Assembly (NCBI RefSeq): GCF_040807025.1
Contig: NC_090982.1
Coordinates: forward strand, 10,000,514-10,064,513
Direction: 5' to 3'
Length of the DNA stretch: 64,000 nt
Source of the DNA: Struthio camelus
Lineage: Eukaryota > Chordata > Aves > Struthioniformes > Struthionidae
A model generated the notes under the pieces. The model saw only the letters and a list, made by a program, of their open reading frames with translations, searched no databases and had not been told where the DNA came from. Shown here piece after piece: positions 23,101-35,100 of this stretch (its first letter is position 1; every line of letters begins with the position of its first letter). A program made the position numbers and the translations under genes.

Positions 23101-26100
23101 CCTGAAGGATATAAGACAGCCCCCTCCCCCCTCCCCCCTCCCCCCCCCCCCCCAAGAGCTGGGTGTGTGTGTTGAGCCAGGTAGGTGCAGATGCTGGGGC
23201 TGAGCAGTGGAGGAGTAAGAAGAGAGGGAGGATGAGCTGGAGTGCCGTGTTGCAAGGCAAGAGTGTTGCCTTGTTCTGGGTGGTGTCATGCTGTGGCAGC
23301 ATTTCCCTAGGCCTTTTGGGTCAGGCTGAGAGGCTGAGGAGAGCTTTTGAGGTCCTGAATAAGGTGTTGCTGCTGAGCAGTGACTTGCTTTTTGTGGTTG
23401 GCAATTGCTTCTTCTCCTTCTGTCCTCCTGCTTCTGTGGTGAGAAAAGCTCTTTTTTTCTCTTGAGCATCTCTCTGCTAAATTTCAGAGGTGTTTACAAA
23501 GTTTCTGGAGTCTCTGGTCGCCCACTCTTGTGCTATATTTTCAATGCCTGCGCTTGCTTGGGAGCATGGTGTTGCTGCCTGTGGCTAAGCTTAGGCCTGA
23601 GTGACTCTTTGCCCTTGTCTCTTTGGTCCCCTGAGCAGGTCACCTGCCATGCTGTTGCTTGCACCGAGACAGTGCGGATTGCTCAGCTGGTAGCCCGGCA
23701 GAGGAGTTCCAAAAGGAAAGTAGGACGCCAAGTGAACTGCCAGATGAGGCTGAAGAACACAGCTCCTGTCACGTTAGTAGGTAAGACGCGGCAGGCTGTG
23801 GCGGGCCTGCCTGCATCAAGTAGACGTGGAGTTGCTGTAGCAAAAGCCTTTGCTCTGAGGACATGGTGCCGTTTGCCACCAGTTGTGTGGTCCTGCTAAA
23901 GAGCTGCTGCTGTGGTGGAGTGTTGTGGGCAAGGGTGGATGTGAGCAGAGGCTAAGATGTGTGAGGGAGCCCTTCTCAAGCATTTACAGGAGCTGTAAAC
24001 AGGGAATGTTCCTGAAGGACCACTGGCTTCTTTTGTGCCTGCCCTTTGTTTTGGTGGGGGTGGATTTAAGTTTCGGATGAGTTGTGTAGCTGTGGGTCTG
24101 CTGGTGTTTAGAGGAGGAGGAAGAGGAAGGACATTTGTGGGTGGCAGGGATGAGCCTTGCCCTCCAGGTGAGAAGGAGCCCCCTGCCACTGCCACCGCCA
24201 CCACCCTCCAGTGTCCACCTGGTCTCTTTCAGCTGCTGTGGCTGCTGTTGCGAGGGCCCCAGTGGCCTAGCAGTGCTAGCAGGCAAGGGGCCTGCTCCCT
24301 GTGGCTCTGTGGCCTTTCACCTCAGCAGCTGGGGCAGGGTTTTCCCAGAGCCCCTGGGGCACTCTTCCCTCATGTTGCTGTGCCGCTCGGTTGCTGTTGG
24401 TGTCAAGGCGTTGCACCTGCGCAGCCTGATATTGGTGTTCTGGTGATCTGTCGGGGGAAGCAAGTAGCACTGGTGTGAGCGTCAGGTCTCCCCCCGCCCC
24501 CACGGTGTGTTTGCAGATATTAGTTTAAACGGGAGAAGACTCAGCGCAGTGCACAACGCAGCATGTAGTAGTCCTTGAACGCTTGAGAAGTGCGACCAAA
24601 AGAATCATGGGCACAGAACCCCCGTAGGCAGTGCTGGCGCCTGCTTCGCGTGGTGCAGCCAGTGCTAATAGTGTCCCAAGGAGGGATGATGCATAGGGCA
24701 TAGGAGCAGGTCTCAGGGGAAGGAGGGCAAAGGCATGGTGAAGATGATCTTCATGTTCCCTGCCATGAGTGGCTGCGCTGCAGAGAGGTCCGCGCCCGGT
24801 GCAGGAGGCGGGCGCTTTCCTGGTGCGCTGTGGCTGCTGCTGCAGGGTGGCTGCTGGGGGAGTTTGGCCCTTGCCTTCTCGCTGTCTCTGTTTCTCCCCT
24901 TGTTTCCCCCGCGCCCCCGCCCCCGAACTCTTTCCAGTGATAGTCGCTGTCTGCCATCAGGTGGGGACCCCCCTCCTGACTCGCTGCGCGTATGCGAACG
25001 CGTCTCAGGCTCCGTCGTGCACCGCTGCCTCTGCGTGCCGGCTTCCTCGCTGGCAGCGCTGGCGTGGGGGAGCTGCCTGGCAAAGGCAGGCGAGCGGGCG
25101 ACGGCCTGCAGTGCTAGGCCTGCGGGTGCTGGGGTGACGCTGCTGCACTGACCTCCTTCCCTTTTTGTTCGTTGCGGGTGCGTGGGGAAATGGGGTGTCC
25201 GCCAAGGTGTCTTGCGGGGAGGGAAGAGGAGCTGCAGCCGGTTCCCGTGGCCGGCTGCAAGGCACAGGCCTGGGCACGCCCAGCGTGTGCTGGGAGAAGC
25301 TGAGCTGTCCCCTTTGGAGGAAGAGAAGCTGAGGGCTGCCTGGCTGACCTCGTAATAGCTGCTGCTGCTGCTGCCTTTTGCCCAGCCCGGAGGGCGTGCG
25401 TGTCGTGGCTTCCGTTTTGTTTCGGAGCAAGGGCTGCGGTGGCGGGATTTGGAGGCGCCCGCACGCCTTGAAGGCGGGAGAGGGGATCTTCTGGCCGGTC
25501 CGAGGAGAGACGGGCTCCATGTGGGGTAGGGAAGGCCAGGGAGCCTGAGGCAGGCTAGCAAGCTGAGCTTCCTCTGGAGGGGTGGCTGAGCGCCTTCCTG
25601 CTGCAGGCTGGGCGCCGGTTGCCCGGCGTGGTGCGTGCTGGGGCTGTGTGGTGCCCTGCTCGCCTGCGGCGGGTGCCAGGGTGGAGATGTTGTCCAGGGC
25701 CAGCTGCTGCGCAGTCCCTCTGTGCGCCTTGAAGTCTTTGGTGTCTTGGGCCAGTGTTTGCTGCTGCTGGTGGTGGCCTTCCTCCTGGGAGGTGTGTGGA
25801 GGTAAAGGCTGGCTTGCTTGGGGCGGGCAGGGTTTTGTTGTGCGGGCTGGTGAGCGTGGTGTAAGTAGTGTGAATGCCTGTGTGGTGCCGCTGTTGGGAG
25901 CGGAGACCTGCCAGGCTGGAAGGTCTCTGAGAGAGCTGAGAGTAGGGAGGGAGGAGGGAGCATGAAGTGCCCCCCGCAGGTGTGCGGGAGCGTGTCCAGA
26001 AGCTTCATCTCCTGGATGTTCCTGGTGCCCCCCTCCCCCTGTCAGCCAGGTGGGTGTCTTGTTAGGAGGAAGAGGGGTGCTTTTTTGCTCTGCAGGAGAA

Positions 26101-29100
26101 CTGGGTGTGCCTCTTGAGGCTCAAAGGTGCCTGAGCTGTTTTGGGGGCAGCGGTATCTGAGGCGCGAGTTAGCGGCTGGGGGCGGTAGGAAAGACGTTGG
26201 AGAGGGAGCGTGCCTTTGCCTGGACGCCTGAAATGAGCTGTCGGGCTATGGCTGGCACGGTGGGACCCAGGAAAGCAGGAAGGACAGTGTCGCCGACTTG
26301 CACTGCGGCTGGTCTGGAGCGTGCAGCCGTGTCGCCAGGGCAGCCGAGCTGCTTTCCCACCGGTTAGTGCTGGGAGCTGCAAGGTCGTCGGAGGTTGGTG
26401 CCGGTGCTTGGCCTTGCTTTCCCGGGTAGCAGTCCGGAGTCGCGCAGCTTTGTTGCTGGGAGCTGAGGTGTGTGGTCAGGAAGGGAAGGGACTGTGCGTT
26501 TGCGAGGCAAGGCCCTGCTGCTTGTGAGCCTGGAGCGACAGTGGGTTCTGCGGCGAGGCAGCGAGTTTCTCCGCTGTGGGACGGGGTGCTTCCAGGCCTG
26601 GCATGCAGCTCTGGCCGGGGGTATCAAGGCTGAAGCTTCAGGAGCTCTTGTTGTGCCGAGGTTTCGCTACCGCCTGTCTGTGTCGCTCTGATGTTTTCTG
26701 TCCTGAAGACTTTGATTTTGCTTGCTCTGCAATGGCACAGCAGCAGTCCAGCCTTTGTTTGGTGCCTGATCTCCTTGTTTAATGCGAGTGAGAGCAAACC
26801 CCTGCTGGTTCAGTGACATACTGCCCGAGGCTAGCGCTCTGCAGTGTTTTGGGCCACAGAAGTTGGTCAGGCCCAGGGAGCAGGTAAAGAGTGAAGCGTC
26901 CAACAAACAGCTTGTTTAGCCGAGTGTGACCTGAAGGACAGCGTGCTGAGTTGCTCTGCAGGGGCAAAGTGGCGAGTTCTTCTGTGTGGTGGGAGCTTGG
27001 GCGGAGGCCAAAAGGAGGCTAGCCTCGGGGGTGCGGGGGGGGGCCGGTTGTTCAGGGGGCGCCTCAGGAAGCGGAGTGCAGCTGAATGCAGTCCCTTTTC
27101 AGAGGAAAGCCCTTGCTGGTGTGTGGTTGCCGGCAGCGCTGCCAGCGGTGGTGGAGCGCAGCCTGGAAGATGGGTTCTGGGCAGGGCTCGTTTTGGTACC
27201 TGCAGGCTGCCTGGTTGCTCGTGACTGTAAGGAGAGAGGGCTGCGTGTCCTGCATGTCTTGCCCTGGTGCCGCGTGGAGGTGTGAATTGCGGTTTTGCTG
27301 GTGCTTGGGTGTTGTGACACGAGGCTGTAGGGAAGAGACGAAAGGTTGTGGCCGGAAGCGTCGTTCCTACCTGTCTTTTGCCAAAGCGCGGGTTGCGTGG
27401 AGGGAGCTATGGGCTGTGCTTGAAGGCTGTGTGGGTTGGGTGGAGGAAGCTTTCCTGTCAAGAGAGCGGGAGGGCATTACTCATGGCTACGTCTGCAAAC
27501 TCTTTAGGGAAGCCAAAAGGAACTTTGCGACAGCCCAGGTTTATGAGCAGCCCAGAAGAAGGCAGCAAGAGGCCTGTCCCTCGCCTGCAAAGAGGCAGAG
27601 GTATGGCGTATGGCGTGGTGAAACCCACTGTAGAGAGTCCGCTGCCTGCCTTGCCCCCAGCCGTTGGAAGTGGAGCGTCTAAAGAAATTCCCATGCAGAG
27701 GCATGTCACTGTGATAAACAGGTCAGTGTGTGTGTGCGCGCGCGTGTGAGAGAGGAAAGGGCGTGTGGTGGAGAGAAGTGGGCTCTCATGGGGGGGGGGG
27801 GGGCGCGGTGGGGGTTGTGGGGGTGTTGAGGAAGCAGGTAGGTATACGTAACCGAGGTCCCGCCCTCCTTCTGCTGGTCTTATGCCCAAGCTTTACGGGG
27901 GGTGTGGGCGAGTGGGAAGGACTGTGGGCTTTGCCTGCTTTTAGCTTGTCAGGGAAACATCCCGTGCTTGGAGCCTGGCAAGAGCCTGAAGGCTGCCTGG
28001 AGGGCTCGCCGCTAGCGCTGCCGCGGCGGGAGGAAAAGACAGCTGCTGGAAAGTGTGTGTTTGGGAGCAGTAGGCTGTCGTGTTCGATTGACTTCCGGTT
28101 GCATAAGTGGATACACGTGCTCCGGGCGTCTGGGCTGCGTGGCTTGTGGCGCAAGCCTGCTAATCCTTGCCACGTCAGCAGGGTGTTTGGGGACGCGGGG
28201 GTGCAGGTTATAGCTCTTTCCGCAGGTAGTCTTTGAGTGGGGGTGGGCAGGTGGGAAGCAGAAGGGTGACCCTTTGCCTTGTTGGGTGTTGCCGAAGCCT
28301 CCCGCAGGTTCGTGGCCTGCTAGCGCGTGTGTTGGAGAGAGCTTTGTGGCAAAGCTGTTGGGAAAGGTGTGCCTGGTGCAAGGGTTGTCTGCTAGAGGAG
28401 AGAGAGGAGTTGTTGCAGTCCGTGCAGTAGGAAGCAGGTGGGTCTCTGTGTAGGGCGTAAGTGATGGGGAGTGCTGCGGGTGGTGCTTCTGTGCAGCTGG
28501 CTCCTTGCTACCTGTGAGCGGCGTTACTTGTGGCAGGGTAAAGCCTTTGGGTGCCGCTGTCGGCACCCTTGAACGCGGCGGCTGCCTGGCGCGGTGGGGA
28601 TGAATTCAGAGCGGGGCCGGAGCTGCTGTTTTGCTGGGTTAGCGTTCCGCGCTGGCTTTCAGCTCTCCTTTGAGCAGCTCTAATCCATCTTGGCTCAGGC
28701 ATCTGCTGCCCCATCATTTCTCTTTCTGCGTTGTTTACGGCTGCCGTGGGTCATCGGACGCTGGTGCGGGGAACGTGCTTGTTGTGGCCTCATTGTAGCT
28801 GCGCCCGGTCTCCCATAGCTGCGATTGTGCTGGTAATCCTGGCCGGGTCACGGGGCTCGGTTATACCGTAGGGTCGCTTGGAAGCAGAAAGGGAGCGGAA
28901 TGCCACTTGCCTGCCGGCATAGCTGTTCAGGGCGCAGAGCAGTGTGACGAGTTAATCCTGCAGCGGGGCGGGCGGGGGGGGGTGCTTTTCATGGCCGGGG
29001 CAACGAGGGAGCAAGAGGGTTTTGCTGCGGCCCCCGGGGCGAGTGCTGCGTGCGTCGGGGTGGGGAGCAGGCGGGGGAAAGGAGGAGCAGCAGCTGTTGG

Positions 29101-32100
29101 TGGTGAGAGAAGTAGCGGCTTCAGCCTCTGGGCCTGAGCGTAGCTTTGTCCCGAAGGTTACTGCCCCAGCCTCTTTCTTTGGGTTGCCGATGCTCTGTGA
29201 AAGGGCCTCCCTCATGAAAAGGTGCAGCGCGGGCAGTAGCTGGGCGAGAGCTTTGTGTGGGAGGAGGAGCGCCCTGGCTGGAGCAGGGCGGAAGGAGGAG
29301 GAGCTGGGAGTGGCAGTGCGGGGAGGCAAGGGTTTGGGAGGGGAGGCCAGGGAGACTTGCAGGAGGAGGCCAGGAGAGTGGGGCTGGGGCGAGGAGCCGA
29401 AGCAGTGAGGCTCGAGGTCGGCGGCTCCGCGTGCCTCGTGGTGGTGCAACCCCGGGAGCGTTGCCTGAGCTAAAGCCTGTTGGTCCTCGCTGCTGAGGGG
29501 GGCGAGGCGGGAGGCCAGCAGGAGCCGTGCCTGCTCCCTGGCCAGCGGCTGCTCTCCCTGTCTGCTGCAGCGGGGGGCCTGAAGGAGGCTCGTTGGCTTG
29601 TGGCCCTTCGGCGCCCAAGTGTACGTTCACAGGCTTTGTCAGAGGCTTGCTCAGAGTGCCGCAGGGCCGCATCGGCGCCCGAAAGGTTTGTTTGGGGCGG
29701 CGCTAGCGAGGTGCTGGTCTGTGGACTGCAGCAAACGGGACTGACAGTCACGGGAGGCTGTTGCCCCAGGCTGTGCTCCGTGTTTTGCGTCCATGGTGCT
29801 TTGCTGTGTAATTTGCACAGCTGTAACTTCTGGAGCCTGTTGATGCTTGATCTTGGTTGTAAGGGGACAGGCTATTTCTGCCACATATTCTGTCACACCA
29901 AAAGGCTGAGGGGGAAATGCTGAGGGTAGCTGTAGTCATGCCAGTTTGTGTTCAGTGCTGTGTGCCGATGGCGTTGCAGGGTCTGAGAAGCTGCCTTTGT
30001 GGATAGTTACCTGCCTTCAGGTTGTCAGTGTGTGTTCCCATCATGGCCTTGTTCTAAGGGTGGTGCTGCAAGGCCACATAAGGCAAGAAAGACCTTACTC
30101 GTAAGGCAGGTGTTGGAGACCGTTGGAGGTGTAAAGTGGCATCGGGGATGAGAACAGGCTGACCTGCTCAGTGACCCCCTTACTTTGACTAAGAGGCAGC
30201 ATTTGCAGGTGGCTACCAGCTGCCTCTGCTGCTGTGGCTGGTATTCCAGCCCTTGGACAATGCTGAACTGGATGATGTGAGCCTTGCCAAAGTAGTGTGA
30301 TGGGCAGTCAGAGGCATGCCTTCCCTCCTCTTTGAAACAGTGGGCTGCTGGAGTGCAATGCACTTAGCTGTTCCATTATAGGTATGCATAGGGCTTCTCC
30401 AGGGCTGTGTGGTTGGTCAGGCATTTAAGTGCTATCCTGCAGATGTCTTCTCTTGTGATCAAGGGTTACTGCTGCTGTTTCCAGGAGACCTTCTGCTGGG
30501 AATCCTTTCCAGCAGCTAGGGAACACAAAGCCTTCCAGTGATTGAGTTTTCCATGTCCATGTGCTGGGGAGAACTTTGTTCCTGCTGCTCTCTGACCCCA
30601 TGCCAGTCCGTCTTTGGAGTGAGATGTTGTTGGCTATGGTCCATATCAACAGGCAGCATGTCACAGGATGCCTGTCCTGTTAGAGTGCTTGAAGGTGACT
30701 ATAGCACCTGCTGTATTCCGTGGGTAGCTGTTGAGCCACAGCAGGAAGCTTGGGAAGATATCCCATGATGTTTCTGAATACTGAGAGGATCTCAAATTAA
30801 ATTTGCTTTCCTGTGTCTCAATGCAAGGGGAGCATCAATCCTCTGTTCTAGGGCTCTTTTCTGACATGTTCCAAAAGGCATGGTTAGAGAGTAGCAGCTG
30901 CCATTCTCCTGGCTCCTCAGGGAGAGTCCTTCTCAGATTAAGAAGGGAGATGACTGCAGGTGTTGTCTGGTTGTTGCCAGAAAGACAGGCTTGATTCTAG
31001 ATTTTCCTTCAACCCTTAGTGCAGATTGCTGAAACCTTGTTCCTGTTGCCACAGGCTTTCCTTGCATCATCCACATCACCTGAAGTGTGGCTTGCAGTGG
31101 TGGTGATGGTGTGTGGTGCTAAGGGTCAAATTGCTACTGATCCCTCTAAGAGTCAGCAGTAGCATGATAGTTTCTGTTACTGATACGGCTGAGTGCATGG
31201 GGTGGTTTTGCTTGCTATGTAGCAATGGTGATAGTATTCTTGGAGTCTACTTCCCTTGAGGGAACTGTTTCCCCAAGTGTGTGTTCAGCTTAGAGTTGTC
31301 CATGGTGGTAAATATATGTACAGAGAAGTGTTTGGAGAAAAGGATCAGACTTTCTTGTTGTTACTGGCCATGCAGACGTTATGCTCCTTTTAAGAAAGGC
31401 ATTGTGCTGCCCCATTGCATGGGAGCCTTGACTGTGCCTGGAAGGCAGAAGGTTTTTCTGTGATGCTACCAGGGTGTTGAAGAGCCTCTTCAGGCACTCC
31501 ATGAGCGTAAGGTGTGAATATGTGAGTGATATCCTGCAGTGGAAGTGCTGCTGTTGGCCCTTCTAGGTTTGACACAGGTGACCTTTACCTTAGTACTGCT
31601 GAGTCTTGTGCTGTATGTGTTTCCCAGGTGTGCTTGTAGTTGGTCCACTGCTGAGCACTGCTAGAGCATCCTCTCTGGCTGGGGAAAAATGCTCTCCTGA
31701 ACTAGAAATGCTTTGGGCCCTTTCCTAGAACAGAAATATTATTTTTGGTTCAAGTGACACCTTGCAGCTAATTGATGCCATCTTAGGGGGGGATAGCAGA
31801 AAAGCAGGGGAGAAGGGGCCCTGTTACGTTTAGAAGATGCTGCTTAGAAGTGGTCTGAATGTGGGAGGCCGTTTTCATATTTGTGGTTTTGCTGTGTCAG
31901 TGTGAAGAAATGTAGGGCTACATTAATACTGTGCTAGCCTTGGCTTCCTATTGCTGTTGATATTAACCTCAATGCAATGCTTGACTGCCTTCCTAAGATC
32001 AGTGTGTGCAAAACATCGAGGCGTTTAGTAACGATCAGGAGTTGACCATTTCCAAGAGCCCAAGCGAAGCCGGAATGCTTTTGTGACTAAGTTTGCAGTT

Positions 32101-35100
32101 TCCTCTAAAGATGTCTAGAGATGCCAGAGGTGGCTGGCCTCCTCACTGGCCCCATGCGTGAAGGACTATGGGCAGAGTGTGCTCAGTCCATGTTCAGTGG
32201 TCTTCTGTGCCCTTCTAGGATCTCTCTGGGGTTGACACAACAAGCTGTGTTTCCATGGAAAGCTGCCTTGGTGCTTTTGCCACCCTTACTGCTGCAATGC
32301 AATTCTTTATTGGGTGTATGTCTTTGGGAAGTGCTTGCTCCTGGCCTTTGAGCTCCTTCTCCCTGCCTTTTGCTGTCTTGCATGCAGTGTAAGTGGTGTG
32401 CTGTGCATTGCTGTAATGTCTCTCCACTGTCAGAAGCTCATAGTGCTGAACGTGCTCCCAGTCTAAGGTACTGCTTTCGGAGGGAGTGTGGAAGAACATG
32501 CGCAAGCATGATGCTTCTGTCCTTTCTGCTGGAAGGTGCTTCTGAGAGGAACCTGTTAAACGGCATAGCAGCAGTGTTTGCAAAAAGGCTTTGCATTCCT
32601 GCCTAGTTTTAGGTGTTCCTCTGACTTGTGAAGCATAACACTTTTAGTAGACTTAAACGTGGCTACCAAGAAGGTGAGCACAAGCATACTCACTGACAAG
32701 ACAGATGCCAGCGAGACAAAAGACTAAATTGTCTGGCTGTCCATGTCAAATGTTAAAACTGTTGGTTGTGGATTTGGGCATAGATGCTTTCCCTTTTGCT
32801 ACTGCCTTTTTATTGAATTGTGGTTCTCACAAGAATCTGGCTAGCAGGCTAAACAAGAAACCACCTGTTGATCTATCTTGCTACCACTGATCAGGCTGTC
32901 TTCCAGGTAAGGACAGTGTCAATTTTGGTCTTGTGCAGAGGGCCAGCTAGAAGTATGTGGAATGCATTTTATTTTAGGTATAGATCTTGTAAGCAAATGG
33001 AATGCTGTTTAGAGCCTAGAAGCTGAGCTGAAACAATTTTCTTTTTTCTTTCAGGCCTGAGAAGAGGCTGACTATTCCACCACGCTTTCAGAAGGAGCTG
33101 CAGGTTCACCTATCCAGAAGCTCTTCTGTGGATCTAAATGGTAAATTTGCTTGTGAGAAGGTATTGTTGTTCATAATGGTGGTATTTGATTAGGTGTTCT
33201 ACTAAGTAGAACCCAGCTCAACTCAGTGTAAATGAAGATTGTTTTGAGTGAGAGCCAAATTCTATGAATGAACTTCCTCACTCTGATCTCATGGTTCATG
33301 GGGAAATTTGCATAGTTGCTTTTCTCCCTCTAATTATCAGTCTTGCAGAAAAATCCTTGTGCAGTAAATGTCAAAGCCCATTTTGTAGTGAGTGTGAGTA
33401 GCCTGGAAACAGAAGGAGTATGGTTAACTTCCGTGTGAGGGTAAAGATCTGACTGAGGACAGTGACATCGTGGCTTTCAGGAGTAAGTAGTCACATGGAT
33501 ACTGGCATACTAACCTACCTCTCCAGAAGAAGACCTTCTGCCTGTTTGCTTCCTAGCAGTTAAGCATTTGACAAGCTTGTCAAATGATGTTAGCTTTTTT
33601 GAGCCAGGATGAGCTGTGAAGCTAAAGGTCTGGTAGCAAATACACTTCTCTGCAAGGGGGAAGGAGTAGAGATGAGGTAGCAGATGAGCTAGTAGCTCCC
33701 AATGACCAAATGGCTACCTCTCTCCTACATGAACTGTGTGAAACTAACATGAACAGTTATGGCTTCCTTCCTTGCTTTGCTGGAGAGGTTATTTGGAGTC
33801 CAGTAGCACAGACCAAACAGACCAAATCCTTGGTCTGTTTTATACTTCCTTCTGAATTGAGAATATTCTCGGGTATTTTGGTGCAGCTTTGTTGTTGTAC
33901 TTGTACTCAAAGAAACTGTCTTGTGTGACTCTTGGATGTTGCCTCACTGTAGCCTCTCAGCAGCAGAGGGCTTTGCTCCCCTTCCCGTGTTTGAGGCTGC
34001 ATGGCTGGGGGTATGGGCATATCTGCATCGTCTTCCAAGATCCTTTCTGAAGACACATTAGTAACTGCTAATGAAAATAAGCTGAATTTTCACCACTGTA
34101 GTTAAGATCAATAGCTTACTAAATGTATGAGGCTTCCATGGCTCTTTCCAATAGAAAGTGAATGAAGATTCCAGTGTGCAAAGAGCAGCATTTTAGAGTT
34201 GGTGGTAGACTGAGGGCTCTCATGTTTCACTTCTTGGCATGTGTGCTTCAACTGTCTTTCTCCCTGCTGTTGAGATGACTATTTCCTTCAAGGCTGTGTT
34301 TCTTTCTAAACAGATAACTTGAATGCATCTGTTCTGGAGACGCGTAGTGTTCCCTCTGGCCCTTCTGCTCCTCACATCAGTGAAATTCAGAGTCGCATTA
34401 AGGAGATTCTGAGCAGGTACAGCAATGGTATCTGGCTGTCAAAAATGCCACAGATTTACCAGCAAATGTACCAGGAGGAACTTAGCACGGCAGTGCTCCG
34501 TCAGCTTGAACATTGGCCTCGTGTGTGCACAGTGAGTATTGAATATCCTTTTTGTGGAAGACGTCAGTACCGTTCAGTACCACCCTGAATGTTTATTTGC
34601 CTTGTGTTATTTTAGGTAGTCCTACGTTTTCTTTCAGGATATGCAGCAATGACAAATTGAAACAATGGCTTTGAAACAACACCCAAAGACTCCTTTTGGC
34701 TAGGTTGTCATTGCTTTGGAGGAGAAGAGTCATGCTGGAGTGAAGGCTTGGTACTGCTGACTTACTTACCACCTTTGACTGACTCCAACAGTGACAGCTC
34801 AACCAGTTGCTGATGACCCTTCTCCTCTATGCCATGCTTTTTGCCCTTGATCTTACGCTTTTCCATGTTGGTGGGTTTTTTCCTCTTCAGTCCCTGAGCT
34901 ACCAACAGTCCCTGTCTTAGCAGTCTTAGGCCTGTCTGTCACTTTATCTTTTTGCAGACTTTTCCACAGCTCTTTCTCACATCTGAAATCAAGGTTACAC
35001 AGCTCTGCTGTATAAGTTAGGCTTGTGGTGCATTAGCAGACCAATGCAGAGTGTAATAATGTTGGGAAGGGGAGAGGTTACAGCTCACCCCTTCTGTTGC

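Larger units (their letters stand above)
20127..23638 (+). other. TDRD7: TDRD7 intron 2
   Basis: A 3.5 kb GT-AG intron wholly inside the right arm. Contains an alternating CG run near 20,291-20,301, the CR1 remnant and the C-run described separately. Long frames on the opposite strand have simple Pro/His/Thr-rich composition and are a by-product of the G/T skew. Confidence -1.
16373..25507. repeat. Right arm of the giant inverted duplication
   Basis: Reverse complement of 1-9,131 and part of TDRD7 introns 1-3. The + strand is G/T-rich. Pairing reaches base 1 of the window, so the true outer end of the arm is not visible. Sequence from 25,508 to about 29.9 kb keeps the same GC-rich, G/T-skewed character, which hints that the arm is longer. 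Confidence -1.
16700..29900 (+). other. GC-rich block with strong G/T strand skew
   Basis: Across about 13 kb the + strand carries a visible excess of G over C and of T over A, many CpGs, and repeated GTG/TGG words. The mirrored left arm shows the complementary C/A excess. Exons 2-4 of TDRD7 are embedded in it. The character fades around 29.9-30.4 kb, and the downstream introns look ordinary. Confidence -1.

Noticed and set aside
1..25507. The palindrome as a pure assembly fold-back artefact
   Set aside because: About 25 scattered substitutions, two length changes and a diverged inner edge argue against a read folded on itself. Not fully excluded without long reads, so it is kept as the main caveat.
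24713..26008. A 431-codon - strand frame in intron 3
   Set aside because: Low-complexity antisense frame caused by the G/T skew of the sense strand; no recognisable domain.
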